Source of the DNA: Cesiribacteraceae bacterium YIM B00369
Lineage (GTDB): Bacteria; Bacteroidota; Bacteroidia; Cytophagales; Cyclobacteriaceae
Assembly: GCA_017948555.1 (NCBI GenBank)
Contig: JAFMYY010000023.1
Span: 1 to 64,000, forward strand
Length of the DNA stretch: 64,000 bases
Direction: 5' to 3'
In this document: piece after piece, positions 62,421-64,000 of the stretch
How positions within the stretch are numbered: the first letter of the stretch is position 1
Layout: every line of letters begins with the position of its first letter
Program-made: the position numbers and the translations under genes
The notes under the pieces: model-generated
Told to the model about the DNA's origin: nothing
Seen by the model: only the letters and a program-made list of their open reading frames with translations
Database searches by the model: none

Positions 62421-63182
62421 ATGTTTACTAAAAGAAAACCGACATTTATGACTTATTTCCGTAATCTGGCGTTTATGGCTATGCTCCTTTTTGCAGCAGC
62501 CTGTACTACCCAGCAAATTAACCAGACCCTTGGCGGGATTGGAGACGTTTTAGGGGAGGGCAGCAAAGGAGGCCTTAGCAGCCAGGAGGTGGCTGATGGT
62601 TTAAAACAGGCACTTACCCAAGGTATCAGCAAAGGAGCTGCCAGTGCCTCGCAGGAAGATGGATACTACAAAAATCCCAGACTCCGGATTCCTTTTCCTG
62701 AAGATGCCCGCAGAGTGGAGGAAAAATTGCGGCAGATAGGCCTGGGAAGTGAAGTGGACAGGTTTATTCTTACGCTTAACAGGGGAGCGGAGGATGCTGC
62801 CAAAGAAGCGAAACCTATTTTTGTGAATGCCATCCGGAGCATGACAATACAGGATGCCTGGAATATTTTAAAAGGAGACGATAATGCTGCTACTCAATAC
62901 CTGCGCCGCACAACCGGCGAGCAGCTGAGGGCAAAATTTAAACCGGTAATCAGCCAGTCTCTTGACAAGGTGCAGGCCACTAAGTACTATGGCGATATTG
63001 TTACTACTTATAACCGCCTGCCGGGAGTACAGCGTGTAAATCCTGACCTTGAAGATTATGCCACCACCATGGCTATCGATGGCTTGTTCCTGCTGGTTGC
63101 AGATGAAGAGAAAAACATCCGTGAAAACCCGGTAGCCCGGACCACCGAACTCCTGAAAAGAGTTTTTGCAAGGCAGGAGTGA
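62421..63182 (+). CDS. DUF4197 lipoprotein
   Basis: A 253-residue protein with a lipoprotein signal ending AAACTT (Cys28 in the 62421 frame). The mature domain is all-helical: GGLSSQEVADGLKQALTQG, FPEDARRVEEKLRQIGLG, ILTLNRGAEDAAKEA, KPIFVNAIRSMTIQDAWNIL, YLRRTTGEQL. These are the DUF4197 core. No reaction is known to me. In-frame ATGs are at 62421 and 62448. The first gives a basic n-region (MFTKRKPTF) expected of a lipoprotein signal, so I keep it. The gene is followed by a hairpin terminator at 63263. Confidence 0.9.
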   Translation: MFTKRKPTFMTYFRNLAFMAMLLFAAACTTQQINQTLGGIGDVLGEGSKGGLSSQEVADGLKQALTQGISKGAASASQEDGYYKNPRLRIPFPEDARRVEEKLRQIGLGSEVDRFILTLNRGAEDAAKEAKPIFVNAIRSMTIQDAWNILKGDDNAATQYLRRTTGEQLRAKFKPVISQSLDKVQATKYYGDIVTTYNRLPGVQRVNPDLEDYATTMAIDGLFLLVADEEKNIRENPVARTTELLKRVFARQE

Positions 63183-63262
63183 GGGGTGGAATGATTGAAT
63201 GATAGAGTAATAGAATGATAGAATTAATAATGTCAGAATGAATTCTGAAATCAAAAAAACGG

Positions 63263-63291
63263 GAGCTGGAGCAATTCAGCTCTTTTTTTTT
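63263..63291 (+). terminator. Terminator after the DUF4197 gene
   Basis: GAGCTG (63263-63268) pairs with CAGCTC (63277-63282) and is followed by nine T. It lies about 80 bp after the DUF4197 stop codon. Confidence 0.8.
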
Positions 63292-63445
63292 CTCCCGGGT
63301 ACCTATCCTGTATCTCACTCCCCAATTTCAAATCTCATGTCTAATGTCTCAAATCTCACATCTCCTGTCTGAAAAATTAAACTTCCTGAGGTCTTTTTTT
63401 GTTAGTTAGGTAAATTGTCTTTATTTTTAAGAAAATTGTCATGAC

Positions 63446-63844
63446 ATGGGACTTCCTTTATTTAAAAATACATCACTGGATGAGCTGATCCAGCTTAGCA
63501 GGGACGGTCTGGATTACCAGACATTTGAAGAAATTACTGCCCGTTTACCTTTCAGCCTGCAGGAGTGGGCTAATTTTATGGGGGTATCTGAGCGTACTCT
63601 TATCAGGATACGGAAAGAGAATAAAAGCTTAGGCACTACGGCTACAGATAAAGTAATCAGGATTACGCAGTTGTACCAGAAAGGGGTGGAGGTATTCCGC
63701 GATGAAGATAAATTTTGCGACTGGCTGGATACACGGATAATGGTAACAGGTGGCGTGAAGCCGAAATCGCTGCTGGATACCAGCTTTGGGCTGGAGCTGG
63801 TGGATAATACCCTGGGGCAGATCGAATACGGAATTTTTGCATGA
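63446..63844 (+). CDS. Xre/MbcA/ParS-type antitoxin
   Basis: A 132-residue antitoxin of the DUF2384 family. An N-terminal Xre-like DNA-binding helix bundle (LPFSLQEWANFMGVSERTLIRI) is followed by the C-terminal toxin-binding domain (LDTRIMVTGGVKPKSLLDTSFGLELVDNTLGQIEYGIFA), whose L-L-D-T-x-x-G...I-x-Y-G ending is diagnostic. It probably neutralises the RES toxin and represses the operon. The stop codon overlaps the next ATG (ATGA at 63841-63844). Short repeats of TCAAATCTCA-like text lie upstream (about 63327-63366). Confidence 0.92.
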   Translation: MGLPLFKNTSLDELIQLSRDGLDYQTFEEITARLPFSLQEWANFMGVSERTLIRIRKENKSLGTTATDKVIRITQLYQKGVEVFRDEDKFCDWLDTRIMVTGGVKPKSLLDTSFGLELVDNTLGQIEYGIFA

Positions 63845-64000
63845 TCCTTTACCGTTTTAGCCGCAGAGAACATGGTGGAGACCTTTCCGGTAAGGGGGCT
63901 GAACTGTATGGCGGGCGCTGGAACAGCAAAGGGGTTCCTGTTGTGTACTGTTCTGAAACGAGGGCCCTGGCTGTAACGGAAATAGTAGCCTACACACCTC
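63841..64000 (+). CDS. RES-domain toxin, cut by the window end
   Basis: The first 53 codons are visible: MILYRFSRREHGGDLSGKG, then AELYGGRWNSKGVPVVYCSE and ALAVTEIVAYTP. The Arg in YRFSR and the GGRWNSKGxPVVYxSE strand are the RES family NAD+-phosphorylase hallmarks. RES toxins deplete NAD+ when not held by their Xre antitoxin. Translation is coupled to the antitoxin through ATGA. The remaining two-thirds of the gene lies outside the window, so intactness is unknown. Confidence 0.9.
   Translation, partial: MILYRFSRREHGGDLSGKGAELYGGRWNSKGVPVVYCSETRALAVTEIVAYTP

Noticed and set aside
1-64000. CRISPR array, prophage, transposase, rRNA or tRNA genes
   Set aside because: I found no regularly spaced repeats, phage structural genes, transposase motifs or tRNA-like cloverleaf regions. 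The short tandem repeats are too short and unspaced for CRISPR.

Overview
The window reads as chromosomal DNA of a Bacteroidota bacterium, most likely a Cytophagales-type (Cytophagia) species. Evidence: families largely confined to that phylum (DUF4290, DUF3109, DUF6157, DUF4197), a type IX secretion C-terminal tail, propeller-type sensor kinases with a Y_Y_Y domain, PorT-like beta-barrels, promoters with a TAnnTTTG -7 element, and AT-rich leaders without clear Shine-Dalgarno sequences. Coding density is high and base composition moderate. I see no rRNA, tRNA, CRISPR array, prophage or insertion sequence.

Layout. 1-1045: a small accessory patch with an antitoxin plus a frameshifted PemK/MazF-type toxin, between two copies of a ~120-bp imperfectly palindromic repeat that looks like an integron attC or other cassette boundary. 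1219-4945: a bacteriophytochrome histidine kinase followed by a REC-SpoIIE phosphatase regulator. 5153-15154: thioredoxin, a secreted phytase-like/GDPD enzyme, and AddB/AddA recombination nucleases. 15472-18890: a PepSY membrane protein behind a DtxR-like operator, and a large unknown membrane protein. 19065-26548: murA with DUF4290, UvrD/PcrA helicase, DUF3109, gamma carbonic anhydrase, an HD protein and a small secreted protein. 26569-35864: a giant propeller sensor kinase and small housekeeping or unknown genes, with a hairpin-type repeat at 34884-35049.

35919-45119 is a minus-strand block for fatty-acid and translation functions (yceD-rpmF, fabH, efp, accB, accC), a metal-linked pair (HMA-AraC regulator and DUF3347 lipoprotein), and pdxA-pepA. 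plsX, often found between rpmF and fabH, is absent here. 45173-54199 carries rsmA-mgtE, a 2-hydroxyacid dehydrogenase, a pentapeptide-repeat membrane protein, a cNMP-domain histidine kinase, an HNH endonuclease, folK and sppA. 54519-59479 holds bioB and the bioF-bioD-bioA operon. Their product would serve accB and accC in the same window. 59562-63182 holds a lipoyl E2, cinA and DUF4197. The window ends inside an Xre/ParS-RES toxin-antitoxin operon.

Most of the window is ordinary core genome. The points most worth a second look are the repeat-bounded toxin-antitoxin patch, the phytochrome/SpoIIE pair, the putative iron box upstream of the PepSY gene, MurA with Asp in place of the catalytic Cys, the perfect 23-bp hairpin between accB and accC, the permuted GDPD inside a phytase-like domain, and the unassigned 594-residue membrane protein with an inverted repeat over its start codon.
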